64,000 nucleotides of DNA from assembly GCA_039583875.1 (NCBI GenBank), contig CM077160.1, positions 112,177,314 through 112,241,313 of the forward strand, written 5' to 3'. A program made the position numbers and the translations under genes. Position 1 is the stretch's first letter; every line of letters begins with the position of its first letter. The notes beneath the pieces were generated by a model. The model was not told the origin of the DNA. It did no database searches and saw nothing but the letters and a program-made list of their open reading frames with translations. This DNA comes from Platanthera guangdongensis. Lineage: Eukaryota; Streptophyta; Magnoliopsida; Asparagales; Orchidaceae. Below, one piece after another: positions 21,646 to 32,554 of the stretch.

Positions 21646-23005
21646 CTCCCCCGCAAGCTGGAGCGTACAAGTCGTATGCGCCAAGCTTGGATAGGCACTG
21701 ATAGAAGAGGGTACTCGGTAGAGCTTTGGTGAGGATGTCAGCAACCTGTTCAGTACCCGGAACATGCTTGAGCTCGATCTTCTTCATGTGGACTTTCTCT
21801 CGGATGAAATGACAATCTACCTCAATATGCTTCGTTCTTTCATGGAAGACCGGGTTTTTAGCAATATGTATGGCAGCTTGACTGTCACATAGAAGGAGAG
21901 TTGGTGAAGGTAGTTTAACTCCAAGGTCGGTAAGGAGACTCTCAATCCATGTGAGTTCAGAGACCACAACAGTCATTGCCCGATATTCTGCTTCTGCTGA
22001 GGATCGAGCAACCACTGCTTGTTTCTTGTTTCGCCAAGTAATCAGATGTCCTCCAAAATAGGTGCAAAACCCGCTATTAGATCGTCGATCGTCGAGGGAG
22101 CCAGCGTAGTCGGCATCAGAGTATGCTACTAGTGTAGGAATGGAAGATGAGGTTTTGTATACAAGTCCTTGGCCAGGAGCTGTCTTAAGATATCTGAGAA
22201 TGCGTTCCACAGCCTGGAGATGAGAGCTTCGAGGAGAGTGCATATAGCGACTCACAAGTCCCACAGCGAAAGATATATCAGGTCTTGTAACTGTTAGGTA
22301 GATAAGCTTCCCAACTAGACGACGGTAATATTCTGGATTTGGTAGAAGCAAATCAGAATCTGAGCCCTGAGCACATATTTTGTGATTTGCATCTATGGGA
22401 GTGTTAATAGGTTTGCAACCAGAGTAGCCTGCATCATGAAGAAGATCCAGGCAATATTTGCGCTGAGAGAGAACCAACCCATCTGACCGTCTGGCTACTT
22501 CCAGACCGAGGAAGTACCGAAGAGGTCCCAGATCTTTAGTTTGGAAGGCGGAGCTCAGATGTAGCTTAACGGCCTGTATGCCGTCCAAGTCACTGCCAGT
22601 AATAATGATGTCGTCGACATAAACCAATAGGAGAACCGTACCAGTGGCCTGGTGGCGAGTAAACAATGAGAAGTCAGCCGAGCTGCGGGTGAAGCCAATT
22701 TCCCGGAGAGCTCTACTGAACTTGTCGAACCATGCCCGAGGGGATTGTTTGAGACCATATAGGGATTTGCGAAGATGACACACCCGTGACTCCCCCGTGG
22801 TCTCAAACCCGGGAGGTTGTTGCATGTAAACCGTTTCCTGAAGGTCGCCATTCAGGAAAGCGTTCTTGACGTCGAGTTGAAATAAGGGCCACTGGCGATG
22901 GACAGCCACAGAGATGAGAAGGCGGACCGTGTTGAGCTTAGCGACCGGAGAGAAAGTCTCGTCATAGTCCAGCCCTGGTTGCTGGGTGAAGCCACGAGCA
23001 ACCAA
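21626..23005 (-). CDS. Element D reverse transcriptase-RNase H frame
   Basis: 459 uninterrupted codons carry MVARGFTQQPGLDYDETFSP, QLDVKNAFLNGDLQETVYM, YGLKQSPRAWFDKFSR and the catalytic YVDDIIITGSD (about 22,610). RNase H follows with YSDADYAGSLDDRRS, RSSAEAEYRAMT, CDSQAAIHIAKN and HVPGTEQVADILTKALPS. The ATG is internal to the original polyprotein and not a natural start. Upstream an in-frame TGA (23,060-23,062) replaces the Trp of GCKWVF. The frame runs into the LTR. Confidence 0.9.
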   Translation of the reverse strand: MVARGFTQQPGLDYDETFSPVAKLNTVRLLISVAVHRQWPLFQLDVKNAFLNGDLQETVYMQQPPGFETTGESRVCHLRKSLYGLKQSPRAWFDKFSRALREIGFTRSSADFSLFTRHQATGTVLLLVYVDDIIITGSDLDGIQAVKLHLSSAFQTKDLGPLRYFLGLEVARRSDGLVLSQRKYCLDLLHDAGYSGCKPINTPIDANHKICAQGSDSDLLLPNPEYYRRLVGKLIYLTVTRPDISFAVGLVSRYMHSPRSSHLQAVERILRYLKTAPGQGLVYKTSSSIPTLVAYSDADYAGSLDDRRSNSGFCTYFGGHLITWRNKKQAVVARSSAEAEYRAMTVVVSELTWIESLLTDLGVKLPSPTLLLCDSQAAIHIAKNPVFHERTKHIEVDCHFIREKVHMKKIELKHVPGTEQVADILTKALPSTLFYQCLSKLGAYDLYAPACGGVLEKPM

Positions 23006-24590
23006 ACGAGCTTTGAGGCGATCGATGGTCCCATCAGGAGCATGTTTAATGACGAAAACTCATTTGCACCCAACGGGTTTCTGGCCGGGAGGAAGGGGCA
23101 CCAAGGTCCAAGTTTGGTTGGCCCAAAGAGCAGCCATCTCGTCCTCCATGGCCGCACGCCACCCAGGATGTTGAAGAGCGTCCTGGACAGAAGTAGGAAT
23201 AGAGACCGAGGAGAGCGAAGTAGCCAAGGTCTGAAGAGGTGGAGAGAGTCGATGGAGAGATACATAGTCCGCCATTGGATGAGCGGTAGAGGCCGACACC
23301 GGAGCAGCAGAACACGGAGAAGCCGAGGTCGAAGCCGACTGCAGAGGAGCAACGGGAGGAAGAGGGCGACGATTATAGACCCGAATGACGGGGGGCCGAG
23401 GAGGGTCAAGGGTGGGAGGAGGCGGAGGGATGGTGGGGGGGGGGACTGGACGGGGATCACCGGCCGTGGGAGGGAGGGTGTTGTAGGAGGTGGTGGTAGA
23501 AGTGGTGGCAAAGGAGGAGGGAAGAAGGGTTGATCCTCCCGGAAAGTAACATCAGCCGATACAGAGACCTTCCGGGTGACCGGAGAGTAGCAAACATAGC
23601 CCTTTTGGGTGCGGGAGTAGCCGACGAAAATGTGTTTGGCCGCACGGGGATCCAGTTTGTCAAGAGGAGGGCCCAGGTGATGGACAAAGCAGGTACATCC
23701 AAAAACCCGGGGGGTGAGGGGAAAGGCAGGTGTGGAGGGAAAAAGAAGGCTGAAGGGGGTAGCGTTCTGGAGAACGGGAGAGGGGAGACGGTTGATAAGA
23801 AAACATGCAGTGGACACCGCAAAGTTCCAGAAGACTTTGGGAACGTGCATGTGAAGCATGAGGGAGCGAGCAACATCGAGCAAGTGGCGGTTCTTTCGTT
23901 CGGCGACCCCGTTTTGTTGAGGGGTGTAGGGACAAGAGGTCTGGTGAACAATACCGAAGTTTGCGCAGAGAGTGGCAAACTCGTGGCTAGTATATTCTCG
24001 GGCGTTGTCAGAGCGGAAAGTTTTAATGGTGGTAGAGAATTGCGTACGAGTCTCTAACACAAACGCCTGAAAGACACGAGAAAGCTCAGAGCGATCATGT
24101 ATGAGATACAACCAAGTAGTGCGAGAGTAATCATCAATAAATGTTAGAAAATAACGATAACCAGAAATGCGAGCAACTTTATATGGTCCCCAAATATCAG
24201 AATGTATTAAATCAAACGGAGCAGAGCTCCTAGTACAATGAGCGGGATAAGAAGAGCGAGGCTGTTTGCCAATAATACATGAATCGCATTTAAAAGCAGG
24301 AAGAGAAAGATCGGGAAGCGCCTTCTGGAGGATAGGTAGAGGGGCATGCCCAAGCCGGCAATGCCAATCAGACGAGGAAACAGAGGAAAGGGATGTGGGA
24401 GAGACATCGAGGAGGTAGAGCCCGTTCTGCAGCCGGCCCCTAACAATGGTAATCCGCGTCTGCAGATCCTGTATCAAAAAACCAGAAGAGGTGAAGGTGA
24501 TAAAACAATTCATATCAGTAGTAAGACGACCAACAGAGAGTAAATTAAAAGGCGAGGCTGGCACATAAAGAACGGAGCGAAGAGAGAGGG
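22852..24590 (-). pseudogene. Element D protease C-terminus and integrase
   Basis: The minus-strand frame from 24,564 carries SPFNLLSVGRL, the pre-integrase HCRLGHAPLPILQ with CDSC zinc ligands, and integrase with DLIHSDIWGPYK, FRSDNAREYTSH and QQNGVAERKNRHLLD, so the D,D-E triad is intact. It continues through NHIFVGYSRT-like blocks (KHIFVGYSRTQKGY). It is joined to gag-protease by a frameshift near 24,590, and a second frameshift near 23,440, at a run of eight G, sends the downstream linker to another frame (23,299-23,063). Confidence 0.9.
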
Positions 24591-25760
24591 AGGGAGGAGG
24601 AGATCCGCGCAGCCGGAGACCGGGACAAGCGCACCATTGGCCACAGTAATAGACGGGGGATGAGCAGCAGCAGAGAACTGGGGCGGCCGCATGGAAGTGA
24701 TGTGGTGGGTGGCCCCCGAGTCCAGGATCCAGCGCGAGCTGGAAGAAAGACAGGCAGGACCTGCAGTGGAGGTAGAGACAATACCTGCATGGGAGGTGGA
24801 GGCAATGGAAGCAGAAGGTGGGTTGAGGAGCCCCTGGAGTTGTTGCAGCTGAAGGCGAAGAGCCTCAAGATCCGTACCAGTCGGAGGAGAGCTATCGGTA
24901 ACCGCAGCAGTAGGCGGGCGAGGAGGGTAGCCATGTTTCTTGTGACAGACAGCTTCAGTATGGCCATCCCGGCCGCAGTAGGTGCACTTGGGTCGTCCGC
25001 GGCCACCACGGCCCCGCCCACGGGAGCCCGTACGGCCACCCCGAGGAAAAGAGGGTTGGGGAAGTAAAGGAGGAAGGGCCTGCTGAAGAAGGGCCGGCGA
25101 GGGTGGTGCAGGAGCCTCCGGTGGAGGTGGTACGCGAAGTAACATCGAGCAGACATCAGAGAAAGAAGGGGTAGTGGGTGAAGCCAGAACCTGGGCCCGG
25201 ATACTGTGCAGGTGTGGCGGGACGCGAGCCATAATCATAGCAATACAAACAGCCTCCTTCTGGGCGCGTTGGGCAGCAAGGTCAGTAGTCGCGGGCTGGT
25301 GCTGAATCCAGGCTTCCGTGAGAGTTTTAGCACGGGCCACGAAGGAGGTCATGTCCAGAGCTTTGCCAACATCCAAGGCTTGAAGATCAGTGATGATGTC
25401 AAAAAGGTGCTGAAGGCTGTCCTTCCCGGAGTACAAGGAATGAAGTTCATCCCACATGGCTTTGGCGGTCTCATGATACATGATCATCTGGTACGGCTCA
25501 CCCTCTACCGAGTTCAGGATCCAGGTCTGGACGCGACCGTCATTGCGGAGCCAATCATCAGTAGGAGGAGTTGGTGGGCCCTGGGTAAGGTGACGGGCAA
25601 GACCCTTGGCCTGTAAGACCCGGCGGACAGAGTGGACCCAGGGAATGAAGTTGGACTTGCCAGAGAGAGAAATAGTGGTAATCCGAAGCTCATCGAGGAG
25701 TTCGAGAGGAGCCACGTGGTCGGCAGGGGGTTGAGCGGTAGTGGAGTCGCTGGAGGACAT
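24590..25760 (-). pseudogene. Element D gag and protease
   Basis: Gag starts at the ATG at 25,760 (MSSSDSTTAQPPADHV). It contains WVHSVRRVLQAKGLARHLTQ, WLRNDGRVQTWILNSVEGE and a complete knuckle CTYCGRDGHTEAVC. Protease has WILDSGATHHITSM with the catalytic Asp. The frame shifts after LLLPPSLF, where E reads PSLSLRSVLYVPASPF. The same frame is open upstream of this ATG for another 315 codons through the leader. Confidence 0.9.
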
Positions 25761-26676
25761 GGCGACGGAGGAGCAGCAGACAGCAGGGCTCGGAGAGAAC
25801 AAACCGCGCGGCAAGCAGTGGGAGAAAGGAGAGCCCGCAGCGGTCTGGAGGTCGCGGCGGGCTGGAGGTCGCGGCGGGCTGGAAGTCGCGGCGAACTGAG
25901 TGAGGCCGCGGCGAACTGGATCAGTCCGCGAGAGGAGGTCGCGGCGAGCTGGGGGCAGGTCGCGGCAGCGGACAGGAGCAGTCCGCAAGAGACGGCGGAG
26001 CACTGCGGAGAACTGGGGGCAGGTCGCGTCAGAGGTCGCGGCGAACTGGGGGCAAGTCGCGGCGAACTGGAGACAGGTCGCGGCATAGGTCGCAGCAAGA
26101 GGAGCGCAGTGGACACAAGGAGAGCCCGCAGCGGGCAGGAGCAGTCCGCAAGAGACTGCGGAGAGAGAGAGAGAGAGTCCGCGAGTACAGGAGCTCGAGC
26201 GGAGGGAGCAGTCCGCGAGCAAGCTAGAGGGAGCAGTCCGCGAGCAAAGAGGCTCGAGCGGACACAAACAGAGTGCAGCGGACAGGAATGATCGTCCGGA
26301 GCGGAGAGAGAGTGAGTCCGCGAGCACAGGAGCTCGAGCGGAGGGAGCAGTCCGCGAGCAAAGAGGCTCGAGCGGACACAAACAGAGTGCAGCGGACAGG
26401 AATGATCGTCCGGAGCGGATAGAGAGAGGTGGGCCCCACGAGTCAGAGCAGAAGATGGCTATAAGAAGCCTGAGGAGGGTGGAACCACGGAGGGAGAGAA
26501 GAGGAGCGGAATCAGAAGGGCAGTCCGCACGAGGCCGGAGCGGACAGGAAGGTAGTCCGCAGGGAGCCGAGCGGACAGAAGCAGAGGGGCAGTCCGCAGA
26601 GAGGCGGATGCGGGAAGGCAGTCCGCAGGAGACCGGGCGGACAGAAGAAGGGCAGGTCGCAGCTAGACGGAACCTC
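25761..26676 (-). other. Element D leader with internal tandem duplication
   Basis: About 916 nt between primer-binding site and gag. GC-rich with repeated GGTCGCGGCGAACTGG-like motifs (25,850-26,095). A block of about 115-130 bp, from GTCCGCGAG(T/C)ACAGGAGC to GATCGTCCGGAGCGGA, occurs twice in tandem at about 26,180-26,300 and 26,312-26,420. No stop interrupts the gag frame, which is probably a result of composition; no domain recognised. Confidence 0.75.
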
Positions 26677-26688
26677 CCTCTGATACCA

Positions 26689-26786
26689 TGTAGAGAAGTG
26701 CCCAAAGCTTGTATGTAGTATTCCAGTAAGTAAATACAAGGAGAGAATACAATTATATAGGAGAGAAGAGAGGAGAATAAATCCTA
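26689..26786 (-). repeat. Truncated 5' LTR of copia element D
   Basis: 98 bp, identical by eye to the start of 21,473-21,645, ending abruptly in AATCCTA. The host sequence that follows belongs 245 bp to the left of the true insertion point. Confidence 0.92.
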
Positions 26787-27029
26787 TCATTTTCGATGAG
26801 TCTGTGTGAAATGTTGACAGCAGATCTTACTAAATTTATCCTACTATGCTACCTTCTTTCTTTTGATTTCAGGAATTGAGACACATAATTCCTTGCATTC
26901 AGAAATTTGTTGGCTTGCTAAGTAAATTTTTGTTGTTTTGGGACAAGGTAACAATCCTTAAAAGATGTTTCATGTCAGTCCTTATCAATTTTTAGGATGA
27001 CAAGTTATTATTGGTGTACTCAACAAATT
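26785..27029 (+). repeat. 245-bp direct duplication, right copy
   Basis: Identical by eye to 21,228-21,472. It runs without break into GATTAAG at 27,030, so this copy shows the uninterrupted pre-insertion site of element D, as does LTR 2 at about 33,140. Confidence 0.93.
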
Positions 27030-28849
27030 GATTAAGATATATGGTGAATTTCAGGCTACGATCGACCATTGCTACTCGGCGTAAAACCAGAAAGGAAATT
27101 TCAGAAGATTCATAATAACCTAGACAACTACACCGCGATAAGAAATTCGACACCTTTCAGTTAGACATATCATTTTGGATAATTCATGTATTAAATTATC
27201 CCAGTACACAGATATGAAGATACAAGTTCTTACTGTCATAAATCAAATCAAAAACGAAGGGATAAGTTAATATGATTGAGAATTAGATACTTTTAGCCAA
27301 AAATCATGAAACAAATGGTAATGAAATTGTCAGAGCAGGACATACAATCAGCCGCTAAAATAATAGAAAAATTCAAGATTATAACTTGTTTAAAGTATAA
27401 GATACTCTTAGGCTAAAATATCATATTAAGACACATGAAGTATTTTAAATTTTGTGGACTCGAAATGAGTGTTACACCAAGAGTGTCGTACCAACCACAA
27501 GATCAGATCAATCCAGAAAATGGTGAGAGGGGTTCACCTTTTATTTCAGATATGTAACTCCTCAGATAGGAGTCTGTGTTCTCCTCGAAGGAATTTCAGT
27601 TTAGGGAACCATCAGATTTGCCACTCAGACTAGAGTTTTCAGTTTTGTGCATGATCGTCAATAATAACAAGATTTAATAAGTCGGTCGTTAAATCTATTA
27701 GATCTTACAACAGACACGATTCATAAACCCTAGAAAATCATGCATAACAACAGAAATTAAATTTCTTTTAAATGCATATCAACAGTAAGATATATATATA
27801 TTTACATGTTACAAATCAGATCACGACACGTACAACTTATAGATTAGTATTAACCGACAATTTATTTAATGAAAATTATCATTCAGAACAGAGAATAGAA
27901 AACAGAATACTTAAGGCACAAGTATGATTAATTAAAATGATTAGTTACGAATAGGGTAAACACAAAAGCTCGGGACAAAAAAAATTTCAAATTAGTGACC
28001 TCATACTCATCTGGCCAGCAATCCACATGAGCATCAGATGTGGGGTCGTCAGCCACAGTTTCAAACTTGGAGATTTTCAGATACGAGCTCGTATCCCACT
28101 CAGGGAGCACTTTAGATCAGTTCAATGCACCCACAAGTAGTCATTTGTGCTCAAAAATTAGATTAAGTATAATAAATCATAACTTATGAAATTTGAATAC
28201 TCAACCTTTTAAGGAATTCAGATTACCTAAAATGAGCACAAATAAGAACTCAAATACTAAGGTGGATTTCATAAAACATATTCTCAGAAATTGTTATATA
28301 AATCAGCAGACAGAACAATCAGAAACCTGTGCTGAAAAGTCAAAAACTCATATTTTTAAGCATACAAACAAATTATGTTTTTTCTAATGTTACTGAGAGT
28401 AGTAGTCTTTCTTACACTCCAGTGGGGCTGACACCGTTTGAACTTGTTTTTACAGGGGTCATCAGTGGAAAGTTATGCTTAGGATAAGCGTCACGGTTCT
28501 TCATTTTAGGTTACCTTTTTTTCAATTGTATTTCATTTCAATAGTTGTACTTATTCTTTGGACTTTGAGTTTTGGAATTGCCTAATGTTTTTCAATGTAT
28601 CAGACATTTTGTAAGCTTTCAGTGAATCAAATTTTACAGTTCTTACCTTTATTAGTTATCTCTGTGAATCAATATTTGAGGTACCCATGTTTACCCTTAA
28701 CTGTTTATATTACTTCCGTTGTAAGTTTCTTTTATAACTTTTATTTATGTTTGTTATGTATCAGTTTCAGTACAGCTGCTTAGTTTACTTCTTGGCGCGG
28801 GGCCCGGCCGGACTACTGATTTGTTATTAAACTAGAAAGGGGTGTTACA

Positions 28850-30454
28850 AACTTACAATTGGTATCAAAGACAGTTTTAGAATCTCATGACCTAGAAAAT
28901 TGACAGAGCCTTAAGTTTTAATCTGAATCATTTCTTAGACGTTAGAGTGGTAAAACCATTATTCATAAGTTTATGTGGTGGCGACACGAGATGTCCTCCA
29001 TTCCTAAGTTCAGCCCGGAAAGTTAGTGGGTGGTTACTTCTTTGTTATCACCAAATCTTTTAGAGTCCGAAATAATAACAGACGAGTTCATGACTTTGCC
29101 ACCCATTTATCTATGACTGTTTTGAGTGCAAATCTTGAATTCTTTTTACAGCATATGATAACTCATAGATCATGTCAGTATGTAGCATGGGGTAATTTTC
29201 TCATATTAGTTTGTTCCCTTATATAAGATTGACTTCTATAGAAGAAGAACCTCAAGTTATTGCATGAAGTCAAGACAGTAACTTGTATAAAGATGAGTTT
29301 TCGCGTTTACCGTATTATGCAGAGATTCATTTAAAGAGATCAGAATCCTTTAAGGGAAATGTTTACTCGTCGTATGGTAATATTTAATGAAATTCAGTAG
29401 GACTATTTATTGTCTCATCTTATCATTTGTCATGATTCGAATCATGTTCCGTTCTCTTTAACATCAGCCCATTGCCCTCGGTCACAAATAAAATTATAGA
29501 TTTGTCCTGATTAGCAGAGGCCAAAGTTAGATTGCTTAGGAAACTAAATATGAAATGACTCAATCAGTTCACTCCTATGGCTCAAGGCATGAAATGATTT
29601 TTCAGTTTTGTCGTCTCGTCGATTAAGAAATTATGAGTTTTAGTATCAGTTATGATGTGACTCCAGTTGATGCATGTCAAAATTATAAATACTTTTCTGA
29701 GGGCACCGTTAGTTTGAGAACCTTCAGATATTTGTCTCATCTTACTATTACTTCTCAATCATGTAATGGATATATATGCCCAAAATAAAACTCATTCCTA
29801 TAATTTTACCTATAATCAAATCTTTTATAGCATGACACCCAAAGTATCAGCTGAGTCGATAGTCCATCAACATGAGTTTACTCGAGTTGACTCTCCTTTT
29901 GTCATGAAGGTTGACAAATTTAAGGGGCCACCAACTAGCGTAAGTTGCATAAGTTCACAAGTAAGAAAGAGTAATAACTCCCTAAATTTTATGATTTTAA
30001 TGGTCAGTTCAAAGCATGTTGTATTATCTTTGACATAAATCTTAGATAAGATTTACATCACTTATAATTTGGTAAAAAAAATTTAAATGCCAACTATCAA
30101 TGTGAGGGTTGAAAACTTCGAGTCGGCAGGTATGCCCTTCAGGTTGTGCAGTGCCCCCCTCCATAAATTGTTAAATAAAGATTCTTGAGTATTTATAGAT
30201 TGGTTCATAAATTTTCTTCCTCAAGAATATCCTTGTGCATTCAAAGATAGAAGGACAGTTATGTGTATTATTATAGAATATCATTGACTCTATATGTAAA
30301 GTTGCCTAAGTGCAAGTCCCATTAATAGAAATTGGATTTTTAGATTCATTACTGAAATCCAAGGCAATTTTGGAGGCCCGCAATCTTCTAGGATTAACAG
30401 GTGTGTGCGGGAGATGCAATAAGATTTTCATGAGAATAACATCACCTTTGAGTA
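28850..30454 (+). pseudogene. Gypsy internal region, gag to RT, unrecognisable
   Basis: It starts with the primer-binding site at 28,859-28,870. Beyond it no gag, zinc knuckle or protease motif can be read with confidence; stops are dense. By position it should be leader, gag, protease and RT. Total internal length excluding the hAT insert is only about 2.8 kb, so large deletions have occurred. Confidence 0.5.
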
Positions 30455-30730
30455 CAATTATTATGGAAGTGGAAAGGTCATAGACTTCGTCTTCAGACAA
30501 TTCAAGTTTCAGGAGAAGAATTACTCTATTGATGATTTGGAATTAGTAGTGGTTCACATACTGAAGATTTGGAGACCTTACCCCTTCGGACTTCGTTGTG
30601 AAATCGTTACAAATCACAAAAGCCTCAAATATCTTTTCCAGCAAGAGCTCACTAAGAGACAGTCTAAGTGGATAGAATTTCTATCAAATTGATGTGGGTA
30701 TCCAGTACCGTTCGAAAAAAAGTAAATGTG
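30455..30730 (+). pseudogene. Gypsy RNase H remnant
   Basis: It reads GSGKVIDFVFRQFKFQEKN, YSIDDLELVVVHILKIWR and TNHKSLKYLFQQELTKRQSK, matching the plant gypsy RNase H blocks ASRQLKPHEKNYP, HDLELAAVVFALKIWRHYL and TDHKSLKYIF. A stop follows QSKWIEFLSN. Catalytic Asp replacements are visible (TDHKSL reads TNHKSL). Confidence 0.8.
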
Positions 30731-30954
30731 GTGGCAAATGCTCTCGACGGCAGAGACTCGATCTATTCCCTTACTATGTAACAGGAGAACTTAGTGCAAG
30801 CTCTAGAGAGATAGAAGATCAGTGCGATACCTCACACCAATATTAGTTCTGCATGTTTGAGTTGGATAGAACTTACTTGTGAAATAAAAGACAGGATTTG
30901 AAAGACTTTACCTTTTGATCTGAAGATGTCATGGATTTAAGAGTTGTCTCAGGC

Positions 30955-31886
30955 TAAGAAGCACCGACACTCTTGGGTGGTCAACGTGTTTGTGTCGGAC
31001 TCTCCGACACGTATCCGACACGCGTGTCGGCAGGCCGACACGTTTGGGTCACGCGGGACTAGCGTGTCCCGCTTAATTGGACACGTGAGTCCCCTGTGAG
31101 CCGGCTCTTTATTAATTTTAAACCCGCATCGTTCCCCATTTTCTCCCGTAAGCCGACTTCCATCTTCCTCCCGCGAGATCTAGGGCATCGACGCTCCTCT
31201 TCTCGATCTACCTCTGTGTGCTCCCCATCATCTTTGTGCTCCACTTCTTTGAGGTAATGCATCCTATTCATGCTCTCACTTCCTGCCGTTCCTGGTTTAT
31301 CATCTTCTTTCACTTCCTTGTTTATCACTTCCCGATTGCACAGTAGCTTGCATAGGTCTTCCTGATTTCTCATCTTCTTCGTGTTAGCTTCCCTCCCAGA
31401 AGGTTCTCCGGGAAACACGTAGAGGTCTTGTATTGTTTCTCATATTCTTTTGTGCACTCAATGAAGAGAAATGGAATGACATCAAAGCGTGCAGAAGATC
31501 TGGTTTCATACATAGCAATCTACATCTACTTTCAAGAAAAAATCCACAATATACACTTGGAGAAACAAAGATGTGGGATATTGGCGGAGATGTTTTTGAT
31601 ACATTCGAAGATGTTGGTATGCTGGAAATTGCAAATCTCTCACTAGATGAGCCGGACATGCAATCAGTTATCTTTTTTGATGATATATAATATGTAAGCA
31701 TGAGTATTACATTTTTATATGCTAAGTTTGTTCATTTCTTATCTATTTAGTAATATTTTATAATTTCTATAATTATAAAATATGAATTTAACAAACGTGT
31801 CTGAACGTGTCGAATATTAGTAGTTTAGGAGAATGGACGAGTCGCGTGTCGTGTCGTGCCGCGTGTCGTGTGTCGGTGCAACATAG
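30955..31886. mobile_element. hAT-like deletion derivative inserted in gypsy pol
   Basis: A 932-bp insert flanked by direct 9-mers GTCTCAGGC (30,946-30,954 and 31,887-31,895); hAT elements make 8 bp and Mutator-like elements 9 bp. Near the ends are exact inverted repeats GCACCGACAC (30,961-30,970) and GTGTCGGTGC (31,870-31,879), with further CGACAC/GTGTCG copies in both subterminal regions. Inside is a piece of hAT transposase C-terminus (listed separately), which favours hAT. The outer six to seven bases of the ends are poorly matched. Confidence 0.68.
31433..31690 (+). pseudogene. hAT-type transposase C-terminal fragment
   Basis: Across one frameshift near 31,495 the translation reads RNGMTSKRAEDLV, then FIHSNLHLLSRKNPQYTLGE, KMWDIGGDVFD and LEIANLSLDEPD. 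I recognise this as the conserved end of plant hAT-derived (DUF659/dimerisation-domain) proteins: KRAEDLV-HSNLRLLSR, ending just after the dimerisation region. No BED zinc finger or catalytic core is present. It may be a relic of the autonomous parent or a captured host sequence. Confidence 0.65.
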
Positions 31887-31895
31887 GTCTCAGGC

Positions 31896-32554
31896 GGGCC
31901 AGAGAGAGATGTCCATGATTCAGGAGGGTTTACTTCTCCACGACAATAGTGTACATTTCTTAATTTAGTCATCTTTGCGAGGACATACTCTTTGTGGCTC
32001 AAAATTTCAGATAGTTTGTACATCTGAGTAGTACAAATATATATGCAGGTCTTAAGAAGATAGATTTGTGACCAGGTTTACAAGGTGGAATTTTGAAGAT
32101 ATATTGTTGGACATTGTTCATGGCATTCTCAGATCGCAGAGTGAGAATAATTCATTATAAGTTATAGTTGACCGTCTCTCCAAGATTGCTCACTTCATTC
32201 CTAATAAGTGGATGGATCCGGGTTCGAGATTGGTGTCGTAGGTAGCTGGGATAGTTCAGCGGCATGGTGTTCCCAAGACTATAATTTCAGACAGAGATAA
32301 CATGTTTACCTATAAGGTGAGCCAGAGAAGGGAGATACGTGCAGGAGCGGTTGGGCACTAAGTTATATATCAATACCACTTTTCATTCCCAGATAGATGG
32401 GCAGTCAGAGCACACGAATAGAACTATGGAAGTTATGTTATGGATGTGTACTTTACACTTTTGAGACAAGTGAGAAAAATAAATATGTCGCCCGGGTGGA
32501 ATCCTCCTACAATATGGATGTGTACTTTACACTATGGAAGTTATGTTATGGATG
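31896..32554 (+). pseudogene. Gypsy integrase remnant
   Basis: It reads VDRLSKIAHFIPNKW, GIVQRHGVPKTIISDRDN and FSFPDRWAVRAHE-like text in a shifted frame (from HPQTDGQSERTI), the integrase core with its second Asp. It is truncated at about 32,450. After that a short block containing ATGGATGTGTACTTTACACT repeats about three times before the second LTR, probably by slippage or patchwork repair. Confidence 0.8.

Larger units (their letters stand above)
21473..26786 (-). mobile_element. Ty1/copia element D, young, with truncated 5' LTR
   Basis: The left (3') LTR is 21,473-21,645 (173 bp) and the right (5') LTR is 26,689-26,786, only 98 bp and identical to the left copy over that length. The primer-binding site TGGTATCAGAGG is at 26,677-26,688 and the polypurine complement CTCCCCCGCAAGC starts at 21,646. 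Minus-strand order is gag, protease, integrase, RT, RNase H. A few frameshifts and one TGA interrupt otherwise well-kept frames. The missing 75 bp is the U3 start of the 5' LTR. It then jumps at a shared TAT to host sequence 245 bp upstream of the insertion point. Confidence 0.92.
20880..28849 (+). repeat. 5' LTR of the gypsy element, split by copia element D
   Basis: It aligns to 32,555-36,535 from GGAACC(T/C)CCCTCTATTCTGC onward and ends AGAAAGGGGTGTTACA at 28,849. About 2.66 kb remains after removing element D. It preserves the empty target site of the Harbinger-like element (TATTAGATC near 27,700). Confidence 0.85.

Noticed and set aside
21228..27029. 245-bp repeats as a target-site duplication of element D
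   Set aside because: Copia elements make 5-bp duplications, and one LTR is truncated exactly at the junction.
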